The notes: generated by a model not told the origin, from the letters alone. A stretch of DNA of 64,000 nt from Phoronis australis (GCA_002633005.1 NMRA01000005.1:1603048-1667047), one strand, 5' to 3'. Counted from the first letter of the stretch, positions 46,301-61,300 are shown. Numbers and translations are program-made.

Positions 46301-49300
46301 GTTGGTTATAAGAAATAATAACATTATAAAATCAATATTCACACCTGAACTACATCATTGAACCATTAGCTCTCTAAAAAATTATCATTTTCTAGAATTT
46401 ACCAGTCACAACAATACTTCTACTAAGCTCCGTAATCCATATACTTAACAAACCCTCCCACTTCCTATTTGTGATGACCCCTGTAACAAGGGTATGAGTG
46501 TCCCGCATGTGTTCTTACTTGACACTCTCCACAGCACTTGAAGATGACTGTGCCTTCTCTTCAGCCACAGCCAGACGTGTCCTGAGATCTTTTTCACGCT
46601 CTTCCGCCTCTAACGCTTCTCTGGTGTAGCCTTCTTCAATCTACAAGACAAATCATACACTGTGTGGCATGACCATGATGATGCGAAGAAACACGATGCA
46701 AGCATAAATGATCATATAAAAGTTTTAGTTGACAACAAACTGAGACATGCAGTAGTGAGGTGTAACACATGAAGAGCAGTCCTTGTTACTGCAGACACTG
46801 AAGTACACAGCTCACAGAAAACCTGTTGTCTTGATATACATTATAATCATCAATTTTTTGCTTAAAATCAATTGCAGATGAGAAGGTTACATCTCATACA
46901 TAAAACACTTCTTCATACCATCACTAAATGTTCTTTTATCAGATGTATTCCAAAAACTAAACTTGATGGAGTAGTAACCCCATTAAACAGCAATAATCAT
47001 ATCCCCATTACATCCCTCAGTACTAACTTGTAGGTGAGCCCTCAGTACTAACCTGTAGAAGAAGAGCTCTCAGTACTAACATGTAGAATGTGAGCTCTCA
47101 GTACTAACCTGCAGAATGTGAGCTCTCAGTACTAACCTGCAGAATGTGAGCTCTCAGTACTAACCTGTAGAATGTGAGCTCTCAGTACTAACCTGCAGAA
47201 GGCGAGCCCTCCGTACTAACCTGTAGAACGAGAGCTCTCAGTACTAACCTGTAGAATGTGAGCTCTCAGTACTAACCAGGGCTTGGAATTTTCTGCGGAA
47301 ACGCGGATTTCCGCTTTTTTGAAATGTGCTTTCCGCTTTTTTTATAATATTTCCGCGTAAAAAAATCGGATTTGACATGAAATTTCCGCGGCAAATTCCT
47401 TTCTTACCGCGGCGTTGCAGACGATGTTCACCTCGGAAAGCGGAAGTCTTTATGTTTCGGAGGAACGTAAATTGCCAACATTGCCGGAGCATCTGGGTAA
47501 AGCGTGGTGTGATTTTCAATGGCGGCTCGTGTTATTGTTAAGCGCGCCGACAAATACTACCGCTCTGCAGCCAAATTTGTGTGAGTTGGGAGTGGACGGG
47601 CGAGCGAAAAGGACGCAGACGCATGCTACTGATGGTGGTAACGTTTTTTTTTTTTTTTTAGTCCTCCCGATTTTTGTCGCGGAAAGGTTCACATTGACCA
47701 TTTCAAAGGCTGGTTATCGGGCATGATTTGGGCCGTAAAAGTTTCCGCGTTTTTGTCATTGGTCATTCCAAGCCCTGACTAACCTGTAGAAGGCGAGCCC
47801 TCAGTACTAACCTGTAGAACGTGAGCTCTCAGTACTAACCTGTAGAATGTGAGCTCTCAGAACTAACCTGTAGAATGTGAGCTCTCAGAACTAACCTGTA
47901 GAAGGTGAGCCCTCAGCCTCTCCAGTTCCTTGGACAGTTTCTGCTCCTGGCTTTTCAGTAGGCTGACTTGCTCTACCAACTGACTATTCTCTAGCTGGCG
48001 CTGCTGCAGGGCCAGAAGCACCTGGTCCCTCTCCTGTTGAAACATGCGTGATTGTGACTGCAAGCTCTCACTCTCCTGCAGTAGGCGACCCACTTCACTA
48101 CTCTCGCCTCGCTCACGGGCCTAGGAAAGAATAACAGAGTGTGAACACACGAGATGATACTATACCATATCCCATCCAGTAACTCTGAATGGTCTACGCT
48201 TACTTTTATGACCAGCTTCTTTTGTTTGTGGACATGGTAACAGAGATGGAAGATATTGATACCACTGGCATCACTCATCACAGAATAGGCTGACTTGGCT
48301 TGAGCATGTAACAGCCCAATTGGCATTTTTTAGGTTTACTATCCAAACAGCCCTAAGGGATACGGAGACATTTGATTCCGGGAGAGAGCCGTGAATAGTT
48401 TTTGAAATAGTTACAGATGAACTTATCAATTATTCTAAACACAATTTAAGCACTGATTTGTTAATAACGAAGCAGAATTTAAGATTGAACTAATAGCGTG
48501 AGCTAGTGGTAAAGCAAGCATCTTGTAACTAAAATACCACATATTCAAATCTCCCTTGGCTGTACAGCTACACCTCGATACCAACCTCATGCTTCCTAGT
48601 TTCGTTTAGTGTGAACGCATGAAATTGTATTATTAAGTGTGAGTTTAGGAGCATAACACAGTGGAAAACCTGTAATTCGGGAGGTTCCTTGTGGAGAAGA
48701 CCTGATGTGGACCTGATTCATAATTTGTGTTTAACCTGTCAATTTGATGGATTTTGAGGCTCACTTGTGGTTGCTTATTCGCACTTGCACCAGCAACATG
48801 TGCCCAAGCGATTCAGTGCTGTTTCCCACAATATTGTTTACACGTCAACGAGTTATCAGTGTTTACGAGCCGAAAACCATCCCACACTGCACGTGACAAT
48901 CATCAGCAATGCAGTACAAGAATCCCCTCAAATTCTCACAGGTGTTTTCAATGTCAATATGTGGTACAAAAAGTTAGCAAAAAATTTGCATCTAAAAGCT
49001 TTTAGTTGCTTTAGAGACGAAATCTTTCACTATCACTAATAACCCATTCTATCAAACAACGCAGCCTATAAGCAATGACTCCTTTTCACAGCAGTGGACA
49101 GGTCACAGTATACACTACACAACTCACCTGAGCCATGCTGGCCACAGAGTTCACCTTGTCCTTCAAACTGTTCACTTCATACTCCCTGTCTCTCACAGAC
49201 AATGTCAATTTGCTGTTGATCTCCTTCAGCATGGCCACCTCAGCATCGTGATCTGAACACTTCTTCAGCAGACTCTGATTCTCGGACGTTAAATCGTGCA

Positions 49301-52300
49301 CGTTAGACTCCAGTCCTTCCATTTGAAATGTTAAACTGTCCACCTGCTTACGCAGAGAGCTGTTCTCAGACTCCTTAGCGTGAATGTCACGGTCTTTCTG
49401 GTTGTTTTGCTGCAACAGGTCACCTACGATGTTATCCTGAGGACATAAAAACAACTATCTTGAATACATGGACAATGAGGTAAGTTAAATTCGGATGGTT
49501 TCTTTCAAAACAGTGTTCAAAACATTTGATGGTTAAATATAATAGGCCGAGAATGTAATATTTTTTTCACAAAACTGAGACCATTGGAACCATTTACAAA
49601 AATGCGACCTGTTTCTCCTTTTAATTTATCTCAAAGCACATTTTACACAGTCCTATTTGAGCACAAAGCTAACCAATGGAAATTATGTTGTGCCTAACCT
49701 GAATATTTTTTTATGTCAACTGACCCTTTTTCCAAAATGATCCTATAACAAAAATGTTACAATGAACATTAATGAACAAGGAAGCTTACCTTCTCTAGAA
49801 GAGCCTGTTTCTGCTTCACCAGTTTATCCTTCAACTCCTCTATCTGCTGGCTCTGAGCATCAAACAAAGACTTTGGCACATTAGCTTCCTCCTCTCGAGC
49901 AGACATATCACTAAGCATCTTTTCATTATCAGAGCACTTTTGCTTGGAGACCAGCAACTCATTCTGCACATCAACTAAACATTGCTTGTTGGCCTCGAAT
50001 GTCTGTGACAGTTGCTTGTACTGCTGTTCCAAAGTCTCCTTAGCATGCCCCTCCTCTTGTATAAATGCCGTTAGTCGCTGCACTTCCCCGTGGTATGCTA
50101 CCGCCTCCTGGTGTTTCTGATTGACAAGCGCGATCATTTGTTCACGCTCGCTCTGATAAGCAGCAAGCTGCTTTACCAAAGCTTCCTTTTCTTGTAGCAG
50201 TCCTGTGATCTGCTCAGAGTCGACACTCTGACCCTGTGAGCCACTCTGTGGAGAACTCTCTTGTAACACTGCTAAGAGAGTTTGGTTCTTTTGTTGTAAA
50301 GAGTCTATCTCTAAGTCTTTGTCTCGAATGATACGCGACAAGTTATGAACAGCTTCCTTGGTCATGTCATGGTCTTGATCATCAGGTTTACGATGTATCA
50401 ACTCAGTCTTGTCATTCTGGAGCTTAGTCAAGGCTACTTTTTCCTGAGACACGGCATTCATGAGTCTATGAACTTCATTTTTTAAAGAACTATTTTCTCT
50501 AGACTTTTCATTAAGCACAGCCATAATCTGCTCTTTCTCCATTTTGTGTTTAGCTTCAGTTGCCTGAAGTTTGTGCAGTTCAGTTAAAGTGGAATCACCA
50601 TACACGGACAATGACTTGTCATCTAACATCTTAAACAAAGAGTTACTGTTTTCTCTCAACTCATTTATAACCTCGTCTTTGTCCCGGATAATTTTCCTCA
50701 TTTCCTTGATCTCGTCTGACACGGACTCCCGTTCAAGATGTTCCGTACGTTTGACCTCTGAGCTCCCACTCAAGAGCGAGTCACTATCGACAGCATCAAG
50801 TCTCATTGAAGAACTACCTCGCTGCAGCGCTTCTAACGCCTGCATACATTCATTCAATTCATTGCACTTAGCTTCGAGATTAAGTTGAGAGGAGTCGAGT
50901 CTGTCGCTTAACTGCTCTATTTCTTGGTCCCGGGCAGTTATTTCCTCCTTAAGAATATCACAGTGTTTGTTAAGTTTTGACACCTCTCTGTCACATCTTA
51001 CCTTTACTTCATCAATGTCCTTCTTCAGCACTGACACCTCCTGCTCCCTCTCTACAAGAGACAGCTCTAAATGAGCCACCTTCTGTTCCTCACCTAAATG
51101 CCCATGCCCGTCCACAGATTCAGTACTACTCTGCACTATGGTAGGCTCTCCCTTCCACTCTATCATACCCGCCACAGCTGCGCCCTCTGTGGTTACAACA
51201 CCAGCTTCTACACTACTCAGTCTTTCTAGCTTCTTCCTGATTTCTTCTGACCCTTGCTCATCTTCCAGCCTGCACTTCAGTTGATTTCGCTCCTGTTCCA
51301 CACTTTTCAGTTGCTGTTCCAACAAAGTCAGTTGTATACCATAACGCTCAAGATTTTCCTCAGACTGACTTAATTTTAGCAAATGTTCATGTTTCTTTTC
51401 ATTTAACAACGCTATACCACATTCGTGTTCTTCAACCACCTTTTGAAGATCAGTAATTTCCCTATCCTTATCAGAGATTGTGTAATTTAGAGAATTAATC
51501 TCAGATTCAAGTTCAGTAATAACATCTAATGTCCTAGTATCAATATTTTCAGAATCTTGCTTAGCTCTCAATGCTTCAAGTTCACCAAACAGCTTCTTGT
51601 TTTCTTCCCGTACGCTTTGGAACAAGTTCTCAATGTCTTTATATCTGTTCAGATCTGACTCGGCATGTTCCAAGTTCTGTGACAACCTAACGTTCTCCTC
51701 CACCACTGCCGTATGTTCTCTCCTCACAGTGGCCAGTTCATGCTCCCGCTCACTGATCAGGTCTGTAAGAGGTTGCTGGCCATCAATAGTCGACTGCAGC
51801 AGCTCCTTATTGTCCTCCAACTCCGACCTCGTCTCCTCAAGCTCCGCCTCTAGTTTACTGATCTCCATCTCCTTCCCATGCACCAGCTTCATCACCTTCT
51901 CATGCTCCTGCTGAAGAGAGCTGGAGTCCATCTCTCGGGCACTGGTCAACTCTTGTACATAGTTCTCCAGCTTCCTGCACTGCTCCGTGTACTTGTGCTC
52001 AGCCTGGTTCATCTCCTTTTCCATCGCTGCCTTCTCAGCCTTCAGCGCATCTACCTGTGTCTCAAGTTCTTCCACATACTTCTCATACTTGACATTCAGC
52101 TGCTCAACCTCAGCAGAATACTGCTTCTCGCTGTTCTCAACCTTCACCGATAACCTCTGCCTCTCTTCACTCATGTTAGCCACCACTCCCTCCAGCTCGG
52201 CAACATTCTGCTGAAGCTCTTCATTATCTTTTTGATGTCTCACACGAGCCTCATTCTCAGCCTCAACCTGTTTCTCAAGGTAGTCCACCTTATCTTGCAA

Positions 52301-55300
52301 CTTGTTCACTTTGTCTGTGTTAGCACTGTTTTCACGAAGTAAGAACAGTTCACCCTTAGCAGACTCGAGTTTCTCAGAAAGCTCAGCCAAGTTCTGCTCC
52401 AGCTCACTCTTTTCCTTCTTATACTTCAACTCACTGTTTCTTCCTGCTTCAATACGTCCCTTCAACTCACTGATGGTACTTTCCAATTCTTTCTTATCCA
52501 TATGCAAATCATTCACTGCCATTGCCCCTGCTTCAAGCTTGGTTCTCAACTGTGAGATTTCCTGCTGCAGGTGTTCTCTCTCGCTACTCAAATTTCTCAT
52601 TTCTTCTACAGATGTTTCTAATTGTTGTCTGATGTCACAAAGCTGTTGAGTCATCTCCTTGTTCTCCTTGTTAAGTTGGTCCCTTCTGTCAACAATTTGC
52701 GTCATCGCCGTCTGGTGTTGGCTATCCAACTCGTCCAGACTGGTCAATAAGGCATCCCTTTCCACGCTTATTTCAGCCAGCCGTTGTTCTTTCTCTTCTA
52801 ATTTAGACACAACATCATCTTCCCCTTGGCTTTTGCGTTCGTCTGCAAAATACAAACATGATAAAAACCCATCCATCACTTTACTACTAATTCTAGTCCG
52901 TTGCACTCGAAAAACAACACAATTCAATAATCAGTCTTAGGTCAGTTTGCATCAACAACCATGTTAGGAGTTTCCAAGACACTTTGGTCAGCAATTTTTG
53001 CAACCATCATCTGATTAACAATGAATGGTACTCAGTGCTACCACTTGCCAATATTACAAACTAGTGCGGTTGGTCTGATGTTACATAATGAAGTGCACAG
53101 GTCACTCAGCCGGGCTCATTACACCAAACACTGACCAAGCTGAGGAACTACAAACCAGGCTCAAGGGTATAGCAAAGGGCTCCAGTGGGATTTGAATCCA
53201 CAGCCTTGAGAACAGGAAGCAGACACTCAAACCAACAGTTCACACTGCCTCTTCTCTAACTGATATTTTCTTATCTCAAGAAGTTCTTTCTCAAATGAAG
53301 AAGTTAAATATGAGGAACTTAACTCATGATATCAACAAACATTTCAAATTCACCTATTTAGTAAAATATTAGCAAGTTATGAGCAAATTACCTTTAGAAA
53401 CAAACGATGCGTGTAGGTCTTCATACTGGGTCTTAACAGAGCTTAATTCCTCTTCAATGCCATTCTGAAAAGATGGGTCACAATAACAGACAAAACAAAC
53501 TGAAAGTACATTCTACGCCTATTATTCTTTCCATGGCAGGAAACAATGTAGCATGGTTTATCTGTTCAATGAATAAACAACAAAATCTAATATCTGATTA
53601 CGGAACACACCACTCAAACTCTGAGGTAAAAATAAGATGAAGACTGTACTTTTCATCAGGTGGTATCCCACGCTGAAAAATTGCTATAGACATAACATGA
53701 TAGAGAACATACTGGAATTTAAATGACAGAGCCGAGTCCAAAAAGAAGCTGGTGTACTTGGGTTTATTATTGACCTGTTACTATGATGCCTCACCCCAGT
53801 TTAACTGTATCGTAGACATTTTTGCAATATCCTTACAATTCTAATACCATTCAAAAACCTACAATTTTGTCAATCTACAACACTGTACTCTCATTTAGAG
53901 GAACTGGAAATTTTTCATAAAACTCTTTGGTTTTTAAAATGCAACAAGGTGTTTACTTAGTTTGCTGACTAGGTTTGTTGCTTCTTTCTGTACCAATGGG
54001 ATCTGCATAAACATATTTTTAGTGATGCCAGTCTCAGAACTAAGTGACGACCACAAGCATGGGCTACGGGAGAGGGATTCAACTGATAAAAATAAAGACA
54101 TGCCAGGCAAAACAATAAAATTTGTAATCAAATCCCTAATCACAGCCTGTGATCAATAAATTTTACTCAAGACTAAAAAATTGACCAATCGCATGTCATC
54201 TTCGTGATAATTTTCCAACTTCACGCAATGTGACGGTCAACTTTCCAGTCGAGTCTTGAGAAAAAATTGCGGTTACGGGCAAGGTTCCCCAAATTGTGAA
54301 GTGCAAATATGCCAATGGTTGAGACGACCAAAACCAATACAACTGGCTACAACTCCACCCCCTACTACCACCTGTGTGTCCAGGGCCAGATGGTCTCTCT
54401 CTAGCTGGGCATTAGCCAGAGCTACTAATTCGAACTTTCCCAGGCCACTGATAGCAGTACAATTGGGCACAGCTCCACCTTCCCCACCACCCAGTGTGTC
54501 TAGGGCCACCCACCCTGGCTGTCACTAGCTGCTCTTTCCCTGTCTGTAGCTGGGCATTAGCCAGAATTACTAACTTGAACTTTCCAAGACCTCTGATAGC
54601 AGTACAACTGGGCACAAATCCATCTCAACCCTCTACCACCTGGTGTTTGTGTTCAGGGCAACCCACCTTGCTCTTCATTAGCTGATCTCTTTCCCTCTCC
54701 AGCTGGGCATTAGCCAGTGTTAGTAGCTCCACCTTTTGGACCAAGTCATGAATGCCAGTCTCTATATCACTCTCAGACTCAGACTCACTGTCTGCACCAG
54801 TACGATCATGCTTCTCAACAGCTATCAAACCCTGGTGAATAAACACATGCAGTTGCACTTCAAAAAACAAAAAGAAAACGAAACAATATAGCAATCACAG
54901 TTACTTCAACAAAAGCTGATCAGCTAGAAATATGTTAGATAAAAATAACACTTAAGCCAGGTCATAATCCAGTGCCATGACCACAAAACTTCAACCAATC
55001 ACATCGTCAACAATATCTTGAGTCAAGTCTCAAGTAAAGTTTGGTGGTCACGAACCAAGAGGTGCGTTCAGTAGGGCTAGACGCACAAGACACTAGGCAT
55101 AGAGAAACCTTAAACTGAACAGAAATAGTGAGTTTTTCACCTTACGTTCTCGTGCAGCCATGATATTTCAAAAAAAAATGAAACCTGACAAAAAACACCA
55201 AATCATTGGAGAATTAGATCACACAGATTTTCAAAGTGAAAAAGCTTTGTGAATTTTTTGAAAACTACTGCACTGGCATCACAGAGCGCACCCATGGTGA

Positions 55301-58300
55301 ATCGCTATGGTAATACATGCTTGCATAAATAAACAAGTGAATCGAAAACGCAGAATCTGCAACAACAAAAAAATTTACATTATGATCACTGGACACACAA
55401 AACACAGGCAATAATGTAAGGACAAACAGGGAAAAAGCAAAGAAATTGTGGGAAAAAAGCATACAACAAACCTTTGAGCCGTCCACGGTTGGCAAATGTG
55501 CTCTCTTGGTCGCCTTGGACCCCTGGACATAGGAAGACAAGCATGGGTGAATTATACTGCAGGAAGCAGCAGTGAAGGTGGGGACATAGGGACAGCTTTG
55601 CACTCACATACAGGGATAACATGAAGACCACAACACCAACATGTAGAGCTACACACAAAAAAGACGATTCTTTAAAATATCTCTCAATCATCCAAGTGTG
55701 CAGAAACGATACAGTGCATGGACTCGTACATAATGTGTTTAGATTTCTAAGGTAATTCTCCACTTATTTCGAACAAAAGAAATTGAATTATATTTTACCT
55801 ATATTCAGGGTATGATAAATACTGAATATGCAGAGTTTGCAGTTGATGGGTTTGCGAAATCATTACTGAGTTACCAAGCATCGCCACCTTCCCATCTGCA
55901 AATTTAATAAAATATGGCCTACGTGTTGCCAACACGACCCAATTTAATATGCTGTTCTAATATTAAAGTACTTTATGCCATCCTTGGCAAAACATTTATT
56001 TGAGCATATGACTCAGAGTCACATGATTTTTCTAGGACACCCCTTTCACACCCTGTTTACAAAAGCACAAGATATCTCATGTAAATGGATGAATTAAGTA
56101 CTTAATACGCAGTGTTCACAGCTTATGAACACAGTTAAAGAGGAATGCATTAATAAGATTGACGTTGAGGGCTTTGCATTGATATTTTTTTGAAACGTGT
56201 GCAAATTAGGCGAGGAAAGAAATTCTCACCAAGTAGCTTCGTGCAAAATAAGTCGGGAACAAAACATCATTTTTACAAAATAATTTTGGGTGAGCAAAAT
56301 GAGGCGAGTGTATGAAATATGTGTAGAATTACCATATATTAACATGACTGTAAGCACTATGACACGAGGTCAAACTCTGTGACCAGATCCTAGAAGACCG
56401 CAAGGTGGACTGTAAATTTAAAATTCAATGATCTGACTGTCGTCAGAGATCATATAGTATCCCTAAGCCTGCCATGATTAACAACTATTGGCCAGGGTAT
56501 GTACGAATCGAGTCATAACATCGTTTCTCGCATATAAGCACATTCGGTTCGGAACAAAAAACATTCAATTCCGCAGGTAACAAACAGTGACCAGACTGAC
56601 GAAAGTGGTCTGTATACTAAAAATTCTGAAATTTGTGAACATATGACACTTTTTTCCATAATATAACATATAACAAGCATTTGCAAGCCTTCATGGACAA
56701 AGCAAATAGCTGCAGTGTAGGTGTAACCAGCAGTAGACACTTAGGGTACCAAGTGTCACCCACATAGAGTATCAGGGTGAATAAACATCCCCCATCAGAC
56801 CAAACACTCAGAAACATTAAGCTGTATGTTTCACTTCCCGCTTTGTAAACACTCACTAATTGTACAGTAACATTGTCTTAAGCACAAAAAATCTCAACCG
56901 TTTCAAAATTAAGGACAAAATCCTCCTTTCAAATAGAATGACCAATTTTTTTCTTTAATCGTAACGTTTTACTATAGACAGAGATTGAGATACACCCAAA
57001 CACACCCCTACCATGACCCCTCCCATCACACCCTCTGACCACCACCACCACCAGCAGCATCACTCCCACCACCAACACAACAGGGTCTGTGTCAATCACC
57101 TGCTGTGCTTGTGCTACAGTCATCTGCATCTCCTTGTCACGTAACTCCTGTCTCAATTTGACGAGCACGTCCTCGAGAGCCTCCTTCTCCATCTGCCAAT
57201 CAGAGCGGACCAACTCAAACTGCTCTATTTCTGTCTCATAGTGTTCTATCTGCTGCTGTAGGGAGTGGACCTGCATACAAATAACACAGAACCTGGGTGA
57301 TATGAAGCTACCAAGACAAAACGAATAATATGCTATGCAAACAAATCAGCCTTATTGAACAACAACGCAGAGCGTTTAATTCAAAATATATACTACAGAG
57401 GTTAAATAGTAGTTGTCAACTGTTTGACTTAGAAATTTTGGTTATTTAGGATTAGTTAAACAATTAATTTTAAATTAATTAAAAATAGATCATCCATTGA
57501 TATTTCTAACAGGAAAAACAAATAAAAAGACAACTTCGCATGTAAAAAAAATATTAATCAAATGTTTCATGCTGAGAGGAGATTACCATATCAGTTAGCT
57601 TATCTTTAAGTGATAGTGCTGTAGTTATAATTCAGGTGGAATGTAACAGTTTAATAAACCTAATCTGTGTATTTTAAAGCCCCTCATACCAGTGAACTTA
57701 AAGACTTATCAATAAAGAAGTACAGCACATATACGTAAGTAGGTGTGCTTGACTCTAATAAATGAACAGCTGGGAGGCAGGTGTTCAAGACTCAGTGGAT
57801 GTAATTAAACCACGCTGCCTTGAGGCACGTCATACAATCTCACCAGCATATTACCACATAGGCAGTGACTCACTGACATCTACTTACCTGGTCATCCAAC
57901 AGGCGGTTTCTCGCTGATATCTCTGAGAAGCCGGACACCACAGAGTCCGTCTCCAGCTCGTCGAAGCCTTGAGCATCAAACGGAAGTAAACGATTTCCAC
58001 CGGAGTTCTCTGACGAGTTGTTGTGAGCAGTGGGCTTACTGTGGAGTGGAGTACTGGACACGTGCCTGAAGTGAAACAAAATATTATCATAATACATGTG
58101 CAATACACACTATACACACATTGGGCTGCGTCCTGTAGGTGCACGACACTTGCGAAAAAGCAAATAAAATCACACAAGGCCACGTAAAATAAAGCGTGTG
58201 AATAGTGAATGCGCTCAGTACCATACTCGCATACACTAGCAAAATGGTAACTCATGAACTGATTGGTCGGTGGGGTTGGAATGTTGATTTCTGGGATAAA

Positions 58301-61300
58301 ATTGATTTCTCGCTCCATATGGTAAGAGATCTGTATTAATGGAATGCACATCATGTGAATGGATTATGGTTTATGATGAGATTGTACGCGCACATCCTGA
58401 TTCACAACTAGAGTGGATATGATGTTGGGACATGATTGCATGTATTTCAGTGATCAATCATCTTTCATTTTGTTTTGACTTTGCTAGTTTCCAAGCTATG
58501 AGGCATCATTTTTGACCTGTTAAACTGTTGTCAAACTCGTTTTATCTCAAGTTCCAAGCAGCAGAGTTTTGGGTTTCACGGAATCTAGTGTACTCGCATC
58601 TCTTTTGTCTTCTTGTTAGTGCAACGTTTATCCATGAACGGTGCAATCCTTTGTATAAGTATTGATGAATTCAGGCAGACTACTCGCTTGGTCATGATCT
58701 GATGTGACACACATGTGTCAATTCACTTTATTTTTTCCAGACGTTTCCTGCTATATATACAGTCATTTCCACACTGCCGGAGAGCATTAGGAAGTTTAAT
58801 TAGCCAGAAATAAAATGAACAGCCAACTCACGCATTTATGTAATACTTACATCGCATAACAATTTGAGTTCACAAAATCAACTATCGAGAGAATACGGAG
58901 TTGCACATCTTTTAATAGAACTATAATCTTGATTAAACAAACTGAATGCATTCTTTCAGATGATGAAACAAATTGCAAGTTCTATTGTGTAAAAAATGTA
59001 TAACAGAAATTGTTGGCATTGCCTTTGATGTTTTGCACTTCTAAAAGACTATCTGACATGTTTTTGTAACATAACAAAATATGGAAATGTATTATTTAAA
59101 ATTAATCAGCACAGCATATCAAGTAACATTCCTTTACTCTTCAGTGAAAAGCAAACACATCAGTCTCAAAGCTGATGTGCCTTCAATTTACATGATACTT
59201 TCCCATCATAACCAATTCCTGTCTCTGACAATTTTCACTACACTCCTCCCCTCTACCTACCTATCTAGCGGGTGACCCAGGTTGCTCTCCGTCTCGCTGT
59301 CCCCGATCAACTCTAGGGTCTTTTCCGAGTCAGATCGTTTCAGAGCCCTCAGGTGCTCAACTTCTCCGCTCATCTCGGCCATACTGTGTTGCCAATGAAC
59401 CTTCTCCGCCGACAGCTCCATCACCACTCTCTGAAGGTGGTCAACAGTGTCCTGCAGTTCCTGGCTGTGCTGCTGTAACACCTTATTCTCTTCCTCGAGA
59501 CTGTCCACAATGTCTGCAAAATACAGCACGCAGCGATTAGACAATACGACAACTACACAGCACTTGCAAACAAACACAAGAATTATGTCCTCGACATTTT
59601 TATACTAATCACCGAAGCATCATCCGGAAACAATGTCCGAGAAAATAACGCTTTGACGCCAAGAGATTTTATATAATGTTTGTGTAGCTTTCTTGAAAAG
59701 GATTTTGCGATTAAGCTCGAAACATCAACAACAAAATCCTTGCATTTGTTCAACCACTCACTCTACATTTTATTGATCCCACTGCTATGCAAGTGATCAC
59801 TTAGTAACATGTGGTGTAGTGTCTTTCAGTATATTGTGAATAAAACCAGTCAATGTCATTATACACAGAGAAAGTTTGACGAATGACAAAACAAGAAACA
59901 CAAAACACCTGGATGTCAATGAGCCCAACTCCAAGCAGATTAATGTTGAATTCTTAAAAAATGTGTGACATATACACCATAATCTGTCGGATTTTTGATT
60001 ATTTTAGCACCTAATTACATAAGCTACAATGCAAGACCAGCACATTCAGTGGCTTCCTAAGATAAGAAAAAAGTATCAAAAGTGAAAGTAGAACAACAGT
60101 AACATTATATGCATGCCCTGCTCCACCAGATGGCAGTACCTGCTGTTATCTGCTGGTGCTCATCATTCCCAATATCTGTTACAATGTCAGTGGCCTCCCT
60201 GGAGATAGACTTCTCCTCCGCCTCAAGTGACGACACAGACGTCCGCAGCTCATTGGTCTAAAATAAGAGAGACATCTATTGGATAAACGCAGTTGATTGC
60301 TGGAAGATAAGTGAAAACTAGCAACAACATGTCATCATTCCAAAAATAATAAGAAGTTCAAAAAAGAGTCAGACAGAGTCCTGGTTTATTTTTCAAAAAT
60401 CAAATTGGTGTTGCAGGCTTTTTGTTTTTAGTTGCTCACATATTCAAAAAAAGAAATTCTTTATTACACGTCTTTGTGAAGCTTTTCAAAAAAACATGAC
60501 ACACTGACTGAAATTGGAGTGGTGGGCTTTTTTTCGTTGGTGAGCACAGGCCTCAAAATGAGTTGGGGTACAGATCAATACCAGCTATACTTTTTGCCCA
60601 ATACTCTAATAGTAACACGGAAGTAATAAGGAAACAAAGTTGCTTCCAAAAAAACAAGAGACTGACAAATGGTACATTTAGCCTATGTGTTCTGCATCAA
60701 GTGTTCACTGTTTGCAAACAACAATGACTTCAATGCAGATGATGGTGGAAAACAATCAATGCTAACTGATTACTATGAATGGGTAATTTCTAAATCATAT
60801 CATGACTACACTCTATTAAGGCTCTGCGTGTATATGGCCATGTGGTATTCAAGCAGCTGGTAACATTATATTCACATATGCAAAGAAATTTTGAAAGCCG
60901 GGGCCCGATAATACGGAAAGACATACATCCAGTCGTAGCTACGATGGTCTTAAGCACTGATGTACGCATGCTACACAGCATTTTTATAGGAATAAAACAT
61001 TGGAATTTGCAACATAAATTCAATCCAAGTTCGGCTTGACACTGAATGACAATCACTATAAACCACTTTTAATGAACTGTATGCCAGTAAATACACGGCA
61101 ACCTCAGTTTGAGAGAAGGCGAGATAAAACGGGCCCGATACGACTAAACGAGCAAAGCGAGTGTCTACAGCTAACCTGCTGTCCTGCCTCAATGATTCGA
61201 CTGACAAGCTGGTGTTTTTCCTGAATAATTTCAGCTTTTCTTGCATGTATATCCCTACCAAAGCTCCTCCTAGCACTCTGCAAATCGCGCAACATTTCCG

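Noticed and set aside
47326-47726. Open frames of 71 and 103 codons on the plus strand
   Set aside because: They lie inside the 501-bp transposon and include its T-rich run; no transposase similarity.
47014-47895. Regular 28-bp repeats that resemble a CRISPR array
   Set aside because: Units are head-to-tail without unique spacers, the context is an animal intron, and the unit is derived from the neighbouring exon junction.
50571-52940. Several plus-strand frames of 75-115 codons
   Set aside because: Antisense shadows of the TRIP11 giant exon, produced by its Glu/Lys/Gln/Leu composition.
53180-53250. Possible functional tRNA gene
   Set aside because: A- and B-box-like motifs exist, but the sequence does not give a good cloverleaf and lacks an acceptor stem; treated as a SINE head.
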